Positions 41,723-50,575 of a stretch of DNA of 64,000 nt are shown one piece after another. The notes below the pieces were generated by a model that saw nothing but the letters and a program-made list of their open reading frames with translations, did no database searches and had not been told where the DNA came from. The DNA comes from Ravibacter arvi (GTDB taxonomy: Bacteria > Bacteroidota > Bacteroidia > Cytophagales > Spirosomataceae), in the NCBI RefSeq assembly GCF_039540405.1, contig NZ_BAABEY010000036.1, forward strand, positions 124,001-188,000, in the 5' to 3' direction. Position numbers and translations under genes: made by a program. The first letter of the stretch is position 1. Each line of letters begins with the position of its first letter.

Positions 41723-42774
41723 TCACATTTTATCCGGGCCCGTCCAAGCTGTACCCCCAGATCGAAAGTTTTCTGACGGATGCCTACCGCTCGGGCCTGC
41801 TTTCGATGAACCACCGTAGCAAACCTTTTATGGAAATGCTGGGGAAGACGATTGCAGTCCTGAAGGAAAAATTGCTGGTACCCGATGCTTATGAGGTTGT
41901 ATTTACCTCTTCGGCTACTGAATGTTGGGAAATTGTGGCGCAGTCTCTCACCCCGCACAAAAGCTTTCACCTGTACAATGGCGCTTTTGGCGAGAAGTGG
42001 AGTGATTATGCGGGTAGAATTCACGGTAGAACGGTCAATATTCCGTACAATCTGAACGAGCAACCCGGTACCGTTTTTCCGGATCACGGTGACCGTGACC
42101 TGCTCTGTCTCACCCAAACCGAAACATCCAACGGAACGGCCGTAGATAACCTCTCTTTGCAGGCCGTCCGAAGTACTTTTAAAGGGCTGGTAGCGGTGGA
42201 TGCCACTTCGGGAATGGCCGGTGTGTCACTTCCGTGGGAAACCGCTGATATATGGTTTGCTTCCGTGCAGAAATGCTTTGGCCTGCCGTCTGGACTGGCC
42301 GTGATGATTTTATCTCCGCGAGCCGTTGAGGCTTCGGATGAAGTTGGTGAGAAGTTACATTACAATAGCCTGCCCTTTGTCATTGAAAACTTCAGGAAGT
42401 TACAGACGCCTTACACACCGAATATTCTTGGCATTTACCTTTTGAACCGCCTGATGAGTACGCTCGACCCGATAGATCTTGTGTCGCGGAAATTAGAAAA
42501 CAGGAGTTTAATGCTTTATCAATTTTTAGAGCAACACGGTTTTTCCCCGCTCGTTGAAAACTCCGCAGTAAGATCTCATACGGTAGTGGCGGTTCAGGAC
42601 AGTAAGGAAAACGTTGCCGCCGTAAAGGCATTTGCCCTGTCGAAGCACATTATGCTCGGAAACGGCTACGGTCAGTGGAAGGAATCGGCGTTCCGGATAG
42701 CAAATTTTCCGGCGATAACCGATCCGGAGGTGTCAGCGCTGAAAGAGTGCCTGCTGGCTTTTAAAAATAGTTGA
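41719..42774 (+). CDS. Class V aminotransferase, phosphoserine-aminotransferase-like
   Basis: 351 residues from ATG 41719, overlapping aroQ by ATGA. YPGPSKLYPQ opens the protein as in SerC-like enzymes (GPS/GPT motif), NHRSKPFMEM follows, VDATSGMAGV carries the Asp that contacts pyridoxal phosphate, and FASVQKCFGLPSGL contains the Schiff-base Lys. It is divergent from typical SerC, so phosphoserine, alanine-glyoxylate or a related transamination are all possible. Confidence 0.85.
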   Translation: MITFYPGPSKLYPQIESFLTDAYRSGLLSMNHRSKPFMEMLGKTIAVLKEKLLVPDAYEVVFTSSATECWEIVAQSLTPHKSFHLYNGAFGEKWSDYAGRIHGRTVNIPYNLNEQPGTVFPDHGDRDLLCLTQTETSNGTAVDNLSLQAVRSTFKGLVAVDATSGMAGVSLPWETADIWFASVQKCFGLPSGLAVMILSPRAVEASDEVGEKLHYNSLPFVIENFRKLQTPYTPNILGIYLLNRLMSTLDPIDLVSRKLENRSLMLYQFLEQHGFSPLVENSAVRSHTVVAVQDSKENVAAVKAFALSKHIMLGNGYGQWKESAFRIANFPAITDPEVSALKECLLAFKNS

Positions 42775-42783
42775 AATACGGCC

Positions 42784-42822
42784 ACGAATTCTCGAATAAA
42801 ATGGGTCTGTTCGTGAATTCGT
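42784..42822. repeat. ACGAATTC hairpin
   Basis: ACGAATTC at 42784-42791 and GAATTCGT at 42815-42822 are perfect complements. This belongs to a CACGAATTC/GAATTCGTG family that I recall as widespread in Bacteroidota intergenic DNA. It lies between the aminotransferase and regulator genes. Confidence 0.6.
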
Positions 42823-42910
42823 CGCAATCATCAAAGGGCGGTGCGCCTGAACCTGCCGTGAAGCATAACAGTAATCGGAATGGTTGGGCCGAACAGTGTC
42901 TCACAATTAC

Positions 42911-42920
42911 TTAACGTTAA
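42911..42920. promoter_or_regulatory. Palindrome TTAACGTTAA before the regulator gene
   Basis: A perfect 10-base palindrome lies 26 bases before the start of an NrtR/AraR-like regulator, a natural place for an autoregulatory operator. The role is inferred. Confidence 0.4.
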
Positions 42921-42946
42921 CATACAATACGAAACTTGCCCTATTT

Positions 42947-43672
42947 ATGAACTTAATGAATGGAACTCAAAAAACAAGAATGATTAACCAGTATGAAGAT
43001 CAGACCAAGTGCCTGGTGGCGCTTGACTCTATTATTTTTGGGTTCGACGGAGAGGTGGTCAAGATTCTGCTCGTAAAAAGAGGTATCGAGGAAACGGCCA
43101 CCACCTGGTCCCTGATGGGAGGATGGCTGCGCCCGGAAGAAGATCTTGAGAACGCGGCTTCGCGGATTTTAAATGAGCTGACCGGCCTGGAAAATATCTA
43201 CCTCGAGCAACTGTATGCGTTCGGAGCACCCGACCGGGATAAAATCAGCCGTACCGTGGCGGTGGTATATTTTGCTTTGATTAATGTGAAAGATTACGAC
43301 GAGCAGGTTTCGGATTCTTACGAGGCGCGTTGGTTTGCTCTCGACGACCTTCCCACCCTGCTTTTTGATCACCAGGAAATGATCAACAAAGGCATAGAGA
43401 AGCTGCGGTACAAAGCTGCTCAGCACCCTATCGGCTTTGAATTGCTGCCCGAAAAGTTCACGATTCCCCAGCTTCAGAAATTATACGAGGCTATTTTTAA
43501 TTCTACCTTCGACAAACGGAATTTCAGCCGGAAATTCCTCTCGACGGGTTTACTTAAGAAGTTGAATGAAAAGCAAAAGGGGCATTCTAAAAAAGGGGCG
43601 TTCTATTACCAGGTAGATTCAGACAAATACCAGTCACAATTTAACTCTTTCCTGAATTTTACCCGTTTTTGA
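42947..43672 (+). CDS. NrtR/AraR-like regulator (inactive Nudix domain + winged helix)
   Basis: 241 residues from ATG 42947 (ATGs at 42956 and 42980 are alternatives). An N-terminal Nudix-like domain (about 20-150) has a degraded Nudix box, GWLRPEEDLENAASRILNEL, in which the REUxEE catalytic Glu residues are mostly lost. The C-terminal part (about 165-240) is a winged helix (TIPQLQKLYEAIFNSTFDKR, NFSRKFLSTGLL). This architecture is that of the NrtR family, whose Bacteroidota members include the arabinose regulator AraR. It likely senses a nucleotide sugar or sugar. A palindrome lies upstream. Its 3' end overlaps the convergent glycerate kinase gene by 14 bases. Confidence 0.88.
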   Translation: MNLMNGTQKTRMINQYEDQTKCLVALDSIIFGFDGEVVKILLVKRGIEETATTWSLMGGWLRPEEDLENAASRILNELTGLENIYLEQLYAFGAPDRDKISRTVAVVYFALINVKDYDEQVSDSYEARWFALDDLPTLLFDHQEMINKGIEKLRYKAAQHPIGFELLPEKFTIPQLQKLYEAIFNSTFDKRNFSRKFLSTGLLKKLNEKQKGHSKKGAFYYQVDSDKYQSQFNSFLNFTRF

Positions 43673-44807
43673 ATGCTTGCTGCACTGCCAGGAGGCGAAC
43701 AAGATAAAATACCGTTTCTGTAATTCTTTCCGACGCTTCAGACTGGGCAGTGTCCAGGTCCATGGGGCGGTTCAATACCGAAGCAGCATACGTAATCCCT
43801 GCCTCACGGGCCTCTTCAGGAGTAATGGCCAGGGTGCCGCAGACCAGAGCGAGCGGAACACCGGACTCCCGGCATAGTTCAGCCAGTCCTTTGACTACCT
43901 TTCCGCTGAGGGTCTGTGCGTCAGCTTTTCCTTCGCCGGTAATTACGAGGTTCATCCCCCGGATTTTTTCCGGGATGCCCAGTTGATCCATCACGATTTT
44001 AATCCCTTCGTGAAGCTCTGCCCCTAGAAACCAGATAGCCCCGGCACCAAGTCCTCCCGCCGCTCCGGCTCCCGGCTTTTCCGAAACGTCGGTGCCGAAA
44101 TGGCCGGACGCTGTTTTCGCAAGGGAACGGAGCCCGCTGTCGAGATGAAGGACCATGGCATCGTCAGCGCCCTTCTGAGGGGCATACACGAAGGCCGCGC
44201 CATTTGGGCCGAACAATGGGTTGGTGACATCGCAGGCGACCAGAATTCTGCTCTTCTTTAGCTTCGGGTGGGCATTGTCGCCCTGAATCGCGCTGATTTC
44301 GCCCAGGTTTCCACCGACCGGGACAATTTCCAGGCCATTTTTATCCAGGAAGCGAAAACCCAGCGCGCTCGCCATTCCCGTACCTGCGTCGTTGGTTGCG
44401 CTGCCGCCGATACCCAGCACGATCGTGGTAACGCCTGACTCCAATGCGTGAGCAATAAGTTCGCCCGTGCCGGCGGTTGATGTAGCCAGGGGATTTTGCT
44501 CTTCTTTTTTTAACAGGCTTAACCCGGAGGCCGCCGACATTTCAATATAGGCGGTAGTTCCGTCGCCCGAGACGCCATACGTGGCCGGTATCCGGCGGCC
44601 GATCGGGTCGGTTACAATGGTTTGGACGAACCTTCCGCCGGTGTTTCTGGTCAGGATTTGCGCCGTTCCCTCCCCGCCGTCGGCAAGAGGTGCTTTAATA
44701 ATGGTGGCGCCCGGCAATGCCAGCAATACCCCTTTTTCAGCGGCGTTGCAAACCTCCTCCGCGTCCAGAGAGCCTCTGAATTTATCGGGAGCAATAAGGA
44801 TATTCAT
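43659..44807 (-). CDS. Glycerate kinase
   Basis: 382 residues. The N terminus MNILIAPDKFRGSLDAEEV and PLADGGEGTAQIL are hallmarks of the GlxK/GarK family, as are IGGSATNDAGTGMASALGF and VITGEGKADAQTLSGKV. It phosphorylates glycerate, linking sugar-acid or glyoxylate breakdown to glycolysis. It is the last gene of a minus-strand run with the penicillin-binding protein (47-base gap). The 3' end overlaps the convergent regulator gene by 14 bases. Confidence 0.93.
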   Translation of the reverse strand: MNILIAPDKFRGSLDAEEVCNAAEKGVLLALPGATIIKAPLADGGEGTAQILTRNTGGRFVQTIVTDPIGRRIPATYGVSGDGTTAYIEMSAASGLSLLKKEEQNPLATSTAGTGELIAHALESGVTTIVLGIGGSATNDAGTGMASALGFRFLDKNGLEIVPVGGNLGEISAIQGDNAHPKLKKSRILVACDVTNPLFGPNGAAFVYAPQKGADDAMVLHLDSGLRSLAKTASGHFGTDVSEKPGAGAAGGLGAGAIWFLGAELHEGIKIVMDQLGIPEKIRGMNLVITGEGKADAQTLSGKVVKGLAELCRESGVPLALVCGTLAITPEEAREAGITYAASVLNRPMDLDTAQSEASERITETVFYLVRLLAVQQAFKNG

Positions 44808-44854
44808 GGTGAATGCCGGCGATTAGGTTACGGAAGACTGGAATTCCTTCAGGT

Positions 44855-47149
44855 TTAAAAATGGAGCCCTTCGTCTTCCGACCTGATGGTTGGAATGTAG
44901 GTGTCCTCACCACTGTAGTCTTCGCCGCCGCAATCCAGGAAGAAATTATCGGGTTTTCGGAAAGCCCCCCGTCCGAAAGCGGTCAGCAGCGGATCTGCAT
45001 AGACTTTTTGCATATAAATCCCCCAGGCCGGTAGCGCAGTGCGCGCGCCCTGACCCAGCGCGAGTGAGCGGTAATGGATACTACGGTCTTCGCCTCCTAC
45101 CCAGACACCGGTTACCAGGTTTTGCGTGATCCCCATAAACCAACCGTCCGACTGGTTCTGTGTGGTTCCCGTTTTTGCGGCGATTTCATTGCCCGTAGTT
45201 ACGCCAAACCGGCCGAGGCTTGAAGAAGTACCGCCTTCAACCGCCCCACGCATCAGGTAAAGCATGTTGTAGGCCATATTGGCGCTGATTTGCTGGTTGG
45301 TTTTCGGGAAGAACTCCTGCAGCAGGTTGCCATGCCGGTCCTCGATCCGCAGAATCGCAAGCGGTGTGGTATGATTTCCGCCGTTGGCAAATGTAGAATA
45401 TGCACCCACCATTTCGTAAACGGAAACGTCGCTGATACCCAGGCAAAGCGAAGGTTTCGCCTCCAGCTGACTCGTAATGCCGACTTTGTGCGCATAATCG
45501 ACAACCGAGCTTGCGCCGACCTGCTTGATGATAAAAGCAGAAACCGAGTTGACCGAGTTGGCCAACGCCTGCCGGAGCGACAAAGAAGCATACGAAAAGC
45601 GGCCATTTGAGTTTTTTGGCGACCAGCCGCCCGGTACTCCGTCGGCAGGGCCAAAAAATATGGGCTCGTCCACCACATGCGAGCAGGGGGTGAGGATGCC
45701 GCGGTCAAGTGCGGTCAGGTATACAAAAGGCTTGAAAGTTGACCCCGGTTGACGCTTTCCCTGTTTGACGTGGTCATATTTGAAGTATTTGAAATTCACG
45801 CCTCCTGCCCAGGCCTTGATATAGCCGGTATTGGGATCGACGGACATCATGCCTGACCGGAGAAAGCGCTTGTAGTAAGCAATCGAATCGATCGGGCTCA
45901 TGGTTACCTCTTTTTCCCCGTCATAAGAGAACACCTTCATTTTGTAGGGTGTTTTCATGATTTTCCAGGCTTCGTCCTCCCCGACTGAATTTTTGAGAGC
46001 GATAAAATGAGGCGATCTCTTGACTGCACTTTCGAGAAATCCTTTGATTTCATTCCCGTTTTGGTCCACCCACGGATTTTTCCCTTTCCAGTGCTCCTCG
46101 AACTTCGCCTGCTGGTCTTTCATGTGGGTGTAGAGAGCATCTTCCATGTGGGACTGGAGCCGCGCATCAATGGTGGTGTAGATTCTTAGCCCGCTGGTAT
46201 AAAGGTCGTAAGACGTGCCGTGGTCGTCGTTGTATTTTTCCAGCCAGTCGCGCAGTTCAGCTTTCATCACTTCCCTGAAGTACGGGGCCGGCCCCGTAAC
46301 GTGACTTTCCAGTGTGAAACGCATGCCCAGGGGCTGTTCTTTTGCTTTTTCCAGCCGGGCGTCGTCAAGAAAGCCATATTTGTTCATTTGGGCCAGAACG
46401 GTGTTCCTGCGTTGCAGTGCACGTTCGGGGTAACGAAGCGGGTTCCAGAAAGTAGGATTTTGAAGCATTCCGACCAGCAGCGCCGACTCGTTGACATTAA
46501 TGTCCCAGGTATCTTTGTTAAAATACGTCTTGGCGGCCACTTTGATCCCGTAAGTATTGTTGCCGAAAGATACCGTGTTGAGGTACATCATCATGATCTC
46601 CTTCTTGGTATACTTTCTTTCCAATACTACCGACAGGATCCATTCTTTGGTCTTGTTGATCACGGTCTTCACCAGGGGGATCTTTCCGAGAAGGCCCTGG
46701 TATTCTTTCGTCCGGGTTTTAAAAAGGTTTTTGGCAACCTGCTGGGTCAGCGTGCTGCCGCCGCCGGAGCTGGTCTGGCCGGTAACAACACCTTTAACGA
46801 CCCGTATAAGGCTCCGGGCGTCGATACCCGAATGTTTGATGAAACGGGCATCTTCCGTAGCGAGCAAAGCTTCGATAAGGCGCGGTGAAATCTGGTCGTG
46901 TTCTACGGGCGCACGGTTTTCAATAAAGTACTTGCCCAGCGACTGGTTGTCTGCCGAGATGAGCTGAGAGGCCTCTTCCGAGCGCGGGTTCTCGAGCGTG
47001 ACCAGGTCCGGCATTGGCCCGAAGAGCCACAGGAAATTGACGCGTACGGCCAGGATATACAAAATGAGCAGGGCAATACCCCCGATTGCAAACCTCCAGA
47101 TATTCCGAATAGTTCTTCTGTATTTTCCAGGCAGCAATTCGTTCGTCAT
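44855..47149 (-). CDS. Class A penicillin-binding protein (PBP1A-like)
   Basis: 764 residues. A short cytoplasmic tail and one membrane anchor (IGGIALLILYILAVRVNFLW) precede the GT51 glycosyltransferase domain (about 80-250) with ATEDARFIKHSGID and SSGGGSTLTQQVAKNLF. The transpeptidase domain follows with RQPGSTFKPF (catalytic SxxK Ser), a SVN motif in QALANSVNSVSAF and AAKTGTTQNQSDGWF (KTG). It polymerises and crosslinks peptidoglycan. It is 28 bases downstream of the PorW/SprE-like gene and probably co-transcribed with it. Confidence 0.95.
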   Translation of the reverse strand: MTNELLPGKYRRTIRNIWRFAIGGIALLILYILAVRVNFLWLFGPMPDLVTLENPRSEEASQLISADNQSLGKYFIENRAPVEHDQISPRLIEALLATEDARFIKHSGIDARSLIRVVKGVVTGQTSSGGGSTLTQQVAKNLFKTRTKEYQGLLGKIPLVKTVINKTKEWILSVVLERKYTKKEIMMMYLNTVSFGNNTYGIKVAAKTYFNKDTWDINVNESALLVGMLQNPTFWNPLRYPERALQRRNTVLAQMNKYGFLDDARLEKAKEQPLGMRFTLESHVTGPAPYFREVMKAELRDWLEKYNDDHGTSYDLYTSGLRIYTTIDARLQSHMEDALYTHMKDQQAKFEEHWKGKNPWVDQNGNEIKGFLESAVKRSPHFIALKNSVGEDEAWKIMKTPYKMKVFSYDGEKEVTMSPIDSIAYYKRFLRSGMMSVDPNTGYIKAWAGGVNFKYFKYDHVKQGKRQPGSTFKPFVYLTALDRGILTPCSHVVDEPIFFGPADGVPGGWSPKNSNGRFSYASLSLRQALANSVNSVSAFIIKQVGASSVVDYAHKVGITSQLEAKPSLCLGISDVSVYEMVGAYSTFANGGNHTTPLAILRIEDRHGNLLQEFFPKTNQQISANMAYNMLYLMRGAVEGGTSSSLGRFGVTTGNEIAAKTGTTQNQSDGWFMGITQNLVTGVWVGGEDRSIHYRSLALGQGARTALPAWGIYMQKVYADPLLTAFGRGAFRKPDNFFLDCGGEDYSGEDTYIPTIRSEDEGLHF

Positions 47150-47177
47150 GATCTTAATAAGAGTATTTCTGCAATTT

Positions 47178-49400
47178 CTAATTATTGGGGAGCAGGGCGG
47201 CTTGTTCCACCACAGAAAGCATTTCTTTGGTTCTGGGAATATACTCGCTTTCAGGATATACTTTCATAAAGTCCAGAATAGCCTCTTTATAAGCGGCACT
47301 GCCTTTTGTTTTTCCCACCATGAAAACGCGAAGAAGCGCAAAACGGTCTATCCCGGCATGATCACGGTACTGTATCAATGCATCATCGAGCTCTTTTAAC
47401 CCTTCGTCAAGGCGCCCGGAGGTGTAATGGGAATAAATTCTTTCATAAACGGTTTCTGCAGGGCTGTCCGGAGCAGCGGCCGGACCCGAACTCAGCAGCC
47501 GTACATAAGTCGAATTCGGGAACTCGGCGACCAGCTTATCTTTCCAGCTTTGTTTGGCAGGATCATCGGCGGGTAAAGCGAGGCACAGGATATAGTAGGC
47601 CTCCTGGCGATGCTCTGTTTTGGGGTACTCGTCCATGAGCCTGTTTAATGTTTTAACGGCATTAGCGGGCTCTTTCAGGTTGTTCCAATACATTTTGCCG
47701 AGATCAAACAAGGCATTTTCCTTTCTTTTATGGGATGCGGCCATCGCCGAATCGCTTCGTGGTATACTGAGCAGCATGGATTCCCGCTGGGCCACCCACT
47801 CTTCCGAGCCTTTTACCATTTCCTTGAAAGCCGTCTCCGTAGCCGTCGCGGCTAAATCGGATCCCGTGGAGTCAGCAGCGGTTTCTCCGGCACGGGCGAC
47901 CTGGTTGCCGGACTTGGTTTTCCTCCGCCAGTTGTCTTCCAGCGTTCTGTTCCCCCACTTTCGCGAAAAATCGGTTTTCCCCTGGCTCACCCGGGAAGGG
48001 TCGTACAGTTCCCATCGCGGGCCGGAGAAAGGACTTGCAGAGGCGTTGGCATCCTGCCTGGCCATCGCGGCCATAGCCGCCTGTTCCTTTTCGTAGGCCA
48101 GCTTCTGAGCGGCCTGCCGTTGGGTAATAGCCTCGTCAAGCCGGTCATTTAAAGCTTCAGGCGAGAGCCGGGCCAGTTGCTGCAAAGTATCCTCCGCGTG
48201 GATGATCGTAAGGTAGGCTACAAACTGGTCAAGCATTTTCTTCCGGTCGGTCAGCTGCTGAAAGGCCGGGTTGTTCTGCGGTATCAACGACATAGCGCTG
48301 TCAAAATATGCTTTGGCAGGCTCAAACTGTGCCAGCTTGTCGGTGTAAATCCGCGCCATTTCCAGGTAGGTATAGGGCACCTGGTCGGTTGCGGCGGTAG
48401 AAGCCCTCACCGACTTTCCGAAGTAATCAAGCGCCTCTCTGAATTCTCCTTTCTGCTCCGCAATCTTTCCCATCGTAAAGTAGATCTTGTCCTTAAGATC
48501 TGTGTTTTTCCGGTCCCGCAGCATTTTCCTGAACCCGATTTCCTCGATCGGGGCAGTGGGATTCAGCAGGCTTTGGTTCTGGAGCGAATTCATCTTCGCA
48601 AAAAACGTCAGATCGTAGTGAGGTTTATTTTTTGGCACCCGCGCGTAGTGTGTATTGGCGAGTGCGGGTTTGCCGAGCCGGTCGTAAAGCTGTCCTGCGA
48701 TATAATGTAGCCGGGCTTTCCGGGGCGACTTGCCGATCAGGGGCAGGGTCTCTTCCAGGATGGCGACCGAAGTAAGATACTCTTCCGATTTTTGATGAAG
48801 ATAGGCTTTGGTAAGGTAGAAATCTACGGTGGCGCCGGTCGACAGCGGCTGCTGACGAAGGTATTCGGAGACATTCAGGGCATTGCCGAATTCTTTTCTC
48901 TCCACATAAGTGCGCATCAGGAAAGTCAGCGCCTCATTTTTGTCCACGTCTTCCGTACTTTTTGCAAGCACGTACCGAAGCGCTTCGATCCCGTCGTCCA
49001 GCTGCCCCAGGTAGATGCGCGCCTTCCCCAGGATGGTATAGCTATTGTCAAGCCATTTGCTGTTTTGGTGCTTTTCGGCAATGATGGAGGCGTTTTTTAT
49101 CGCCTGGTCCAGGTTTTTCGAAAATTGCTTGGCCTGTATGGAATCGAAAGGAGTAAGGATGGGCAGAAGTAAATTGGGGTTTTCCTTGTAGGTAGCGGCA
49201 ATACCTAATTCGGCAGAGTCGAGATTGGCCTTCGCAATAAAATAGGCATTGTAGTTAGCAGAAAAGTTATGAAAGGCTACCGATGCAGGTTTCTGGCTGT
49301 ATTGTGAACAGGAATGGAAAAGCAATCCGAAGAGGATTGCCATCCAGCCGGGTGTGCCAGGAAACAGCGACCGATACTTTTTTTTACTCCCCGAATACAA
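47178..49400 (-). CDS. TPR lipoprotein resembling PorW/SprE (type IX secretion/gliding)
   Basis: 740 residues with a lipoprotein signal (GLLFHSCSQYS). Right after it comes SVAFHNFSANYNAYFIAK, the conserved opening of PorW/SprE lipoproteins, and AEKHQNSKWLDNSYTILGKA. Multiple TPR-like helical pairs follow. The region about 430-560 is low in recognisable repeats and rich in Ala, Gln and charged residues. PorW/SprE supports type IX secretion and gliding in Flavobacterium and Porphyromonas. The family assignment rests on the N-terminal motif and the TPR layout. Confidence 0.82.
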   Translation of the reverse strand: MYSGSKKKYRSLFPGTPGWMAILFGLLFHSCSQYSQKPASVAFHNFSANYNAYFIAKANLDSAELGIAATYKENPNLLLPILTPFDSIQAKQFSKNLDQAIKNASIIAEKHQNSKWLDNSYTILGKARIYLGQLDDGIEALRYVLAKSTEDVDKNEALTFLMRTYVERKEFGNALNVSEYLRQQPLSTGATVDFYLTKAYLHQKSEEYLTSVAILEETLPLIGKSPRKARLHYIAGQLYDRLGKPALANTHYARVPKNKPHYDLTFFAKMNSLQNQSLLNPTAPIEEIGFRKMLRDRKNTDLKDKIYFTMGKIAEQKGEFREALDYFGKSVRASTAATDQVPYTYLEMARIYTDKLAQFEPAKAYFDSAMSLIPQNNPAFQQLTDRKKMLDQFVAYLTIIHAEDTLQQLARLSPEALNDRLDEAITQRQAAQKLAYEKEQAAMAAMARQDANASASPFSGPRWELYDPSRVSQGKTDFSRKWGNRTLEDNWRRKTKSGNQVARAGETAADSTGSDLAATATETAFKEMVKGSEEWVAQRESMLLSIPRSDSAMAASHKRKENALFDLGKMYWNNLKEPANAVKTLNRLMDEYPKTEHRQEAYYILCLALPADDPAKQSWKDKLVAEFPNSTYVRLLSSGPAAAPDSPAETVYERIYSHYTSGRLDEGLKELDDALIQYRDHAGIDRFALLRVFMVGKTKGSAAYKEAILDFMKVYPESEYIPRTKEMLSVVEQAALLPNN

Positions 49401-49819
49401 TTGTTTGCCCCTTTTTTTTCAATTCAAAACGTAAAAATAGCTAATTCCGTATTTGGTTGATGGCGGCAGGGGTAAAAAATAGAGCTTCCCGTAAAAAGGG
49501 GGCAGGGAGTAATGCCGGGTGAGGTGTGTATTTCCGGCTCCGTCCGGCAGCTTCGCTTCACACGACCGGCGGCCCCCGGAAACCGTGTATTTTACCCGTT
49601 TTTTTTGATAATCTGTTTTTCGATACATTTTGATGCAGTGATACTTATTCCTAACTTGCACCACATTTTTCTAACCGTATTCGAAAAGAACAGAAGAAAG
49701 AGGCACCGGCTGCCGGAAATCAGCCACCGGAAATCAGCAGGTCGTTGCAACAATTGATCCGGGTGTAACGTATTATGGTTCTCCGGCGCCTGTCCTGCAA
49801 GGGTAAGTTAGTCCATTGG
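49401..49819. other. Intergenic region between divergent envelope genes
   Basis: A 419-base gap between the minus-strand PorW/SprE-like gene and the plus-strand uppS. It contains two copies of CCGGAAATCAGC around 49710-49740, short inverted pieces around 49530-49590, and AT-rich promoter-like stretches. No convincing protein-coding frame or RNA gene is visible. Confidence 0.5.
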
Positions 49820-50575
49820 ATGAAAGAACAAATTGATCAGAAAAATCTGCCGAGGCATATTGCCGTCATCATGGACGGGAATGGCCGGTGGGCACAAAAG
49901 CAGGGCGCGGCGCGAATTTTCGGGCACAGGAGCGCCATTACTTCTGTGCGGGAAATAGCAGAGGGCTGTGCGGAACTTGGCATTGAGTATCTGACGCTTT
50001 ACGCTTTTTCGACCGAGAATTGGGGACGGCCCAAATTTGAGGTCAATGCGCTCATGGAGCTGCTGGTGTATACGATACGCGAGGAAATTCCAACTCTTCA
50101 GAAAAACAATATCCGTCTCCATACGATCGGTGATTTCGAAAGCCTGCCGGAGCGGTCCCGGAAGGAACTGACCGAGGGCATGAAAAAGACCGCTGAAAAT
50201 ACCGGGCTGCAGCTGACGCTTGCGCTGGGTTATAGCGGGAAATGGGACATTGTACAGGCGGCCAGGCAGCTTGCACAGGAAGTTTTGGCAGGGTCGACGC
50301 AACCCGAAGATATAAATGAGCATCTTTTCGCTGCCAGGTTATCAACCGGTGGCTGGCCGGATGTGGATTTGATGCTGAGAACCGGCGGCGATTTCAGGAT
50401 CAGTAATTTTATGCTGTGGCAGCTGGCCTACGCAGAACTGTATGTTTACAGCGACCTCTTATGGCCAGACTTCAGAAAACCCCATTTGCACGAAGCAATA
50501 ATTGCTTTTCAGAGCCGTGAAAGGAGGTTCGGAAAGACAGGTGATCAAGTTAAAGAAATAGTGACAAAAGCATAA
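49820..50575 (+). CDS. uppS: Isoprenyl transferase (undecaprenyl diphosphate synthase)
   Basis: 251 residues from ATG 49820, preferred over ATG 49775 because it matches the family N terminus. HIAVIMDGNGRWAQKQG holds the catalytic Asp, GHRSAITSVREI follows, LTLYAFSTENWGRP is the second signature, and DLMLRTGGDFRISNFMLWQL and DLLWPDFRKPHL finish the active site. It makes the C55 lipid carrier for cell-wall glycans. Its stop overlaps the bamA start by one base (TAATG). Confidence 0.96.
   Translation: MKEQIDQKNLPRHIAVIMDGNGRWAQKQGAARIFGHRSAITSVREIAEGCAELGIEYLTLYAFSTENWGRPKFEVNALMELLVYTIREEIPTLQKNNIRLHTIGDFESLPERSRKELTEGMKKTAENTGLQLTLALGYSGKWDIVQAARQLAQEVLAGSTQPEDINEHLFAARLSTGGWPDVDLMLRTGGDFRISNFMLWQLAYAELYVYSDLLWPDFRKPHLHEAIIAFQSRERRFGKTGDQVKEIVTKA

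Noticed and set aside
46220..46888. 222-residue plus-strand open frame within the penicillin-binding protein gene
   Set aside because: Antisense to the GT51 domain with all catalytic motifs; no support for expression.
49512..49757. Small open frame between the PorW/SprE-like gene and uppS
   Set aside because: It covers repeat fragments and an AT-rich promoter region and encodes nothing recognisable.
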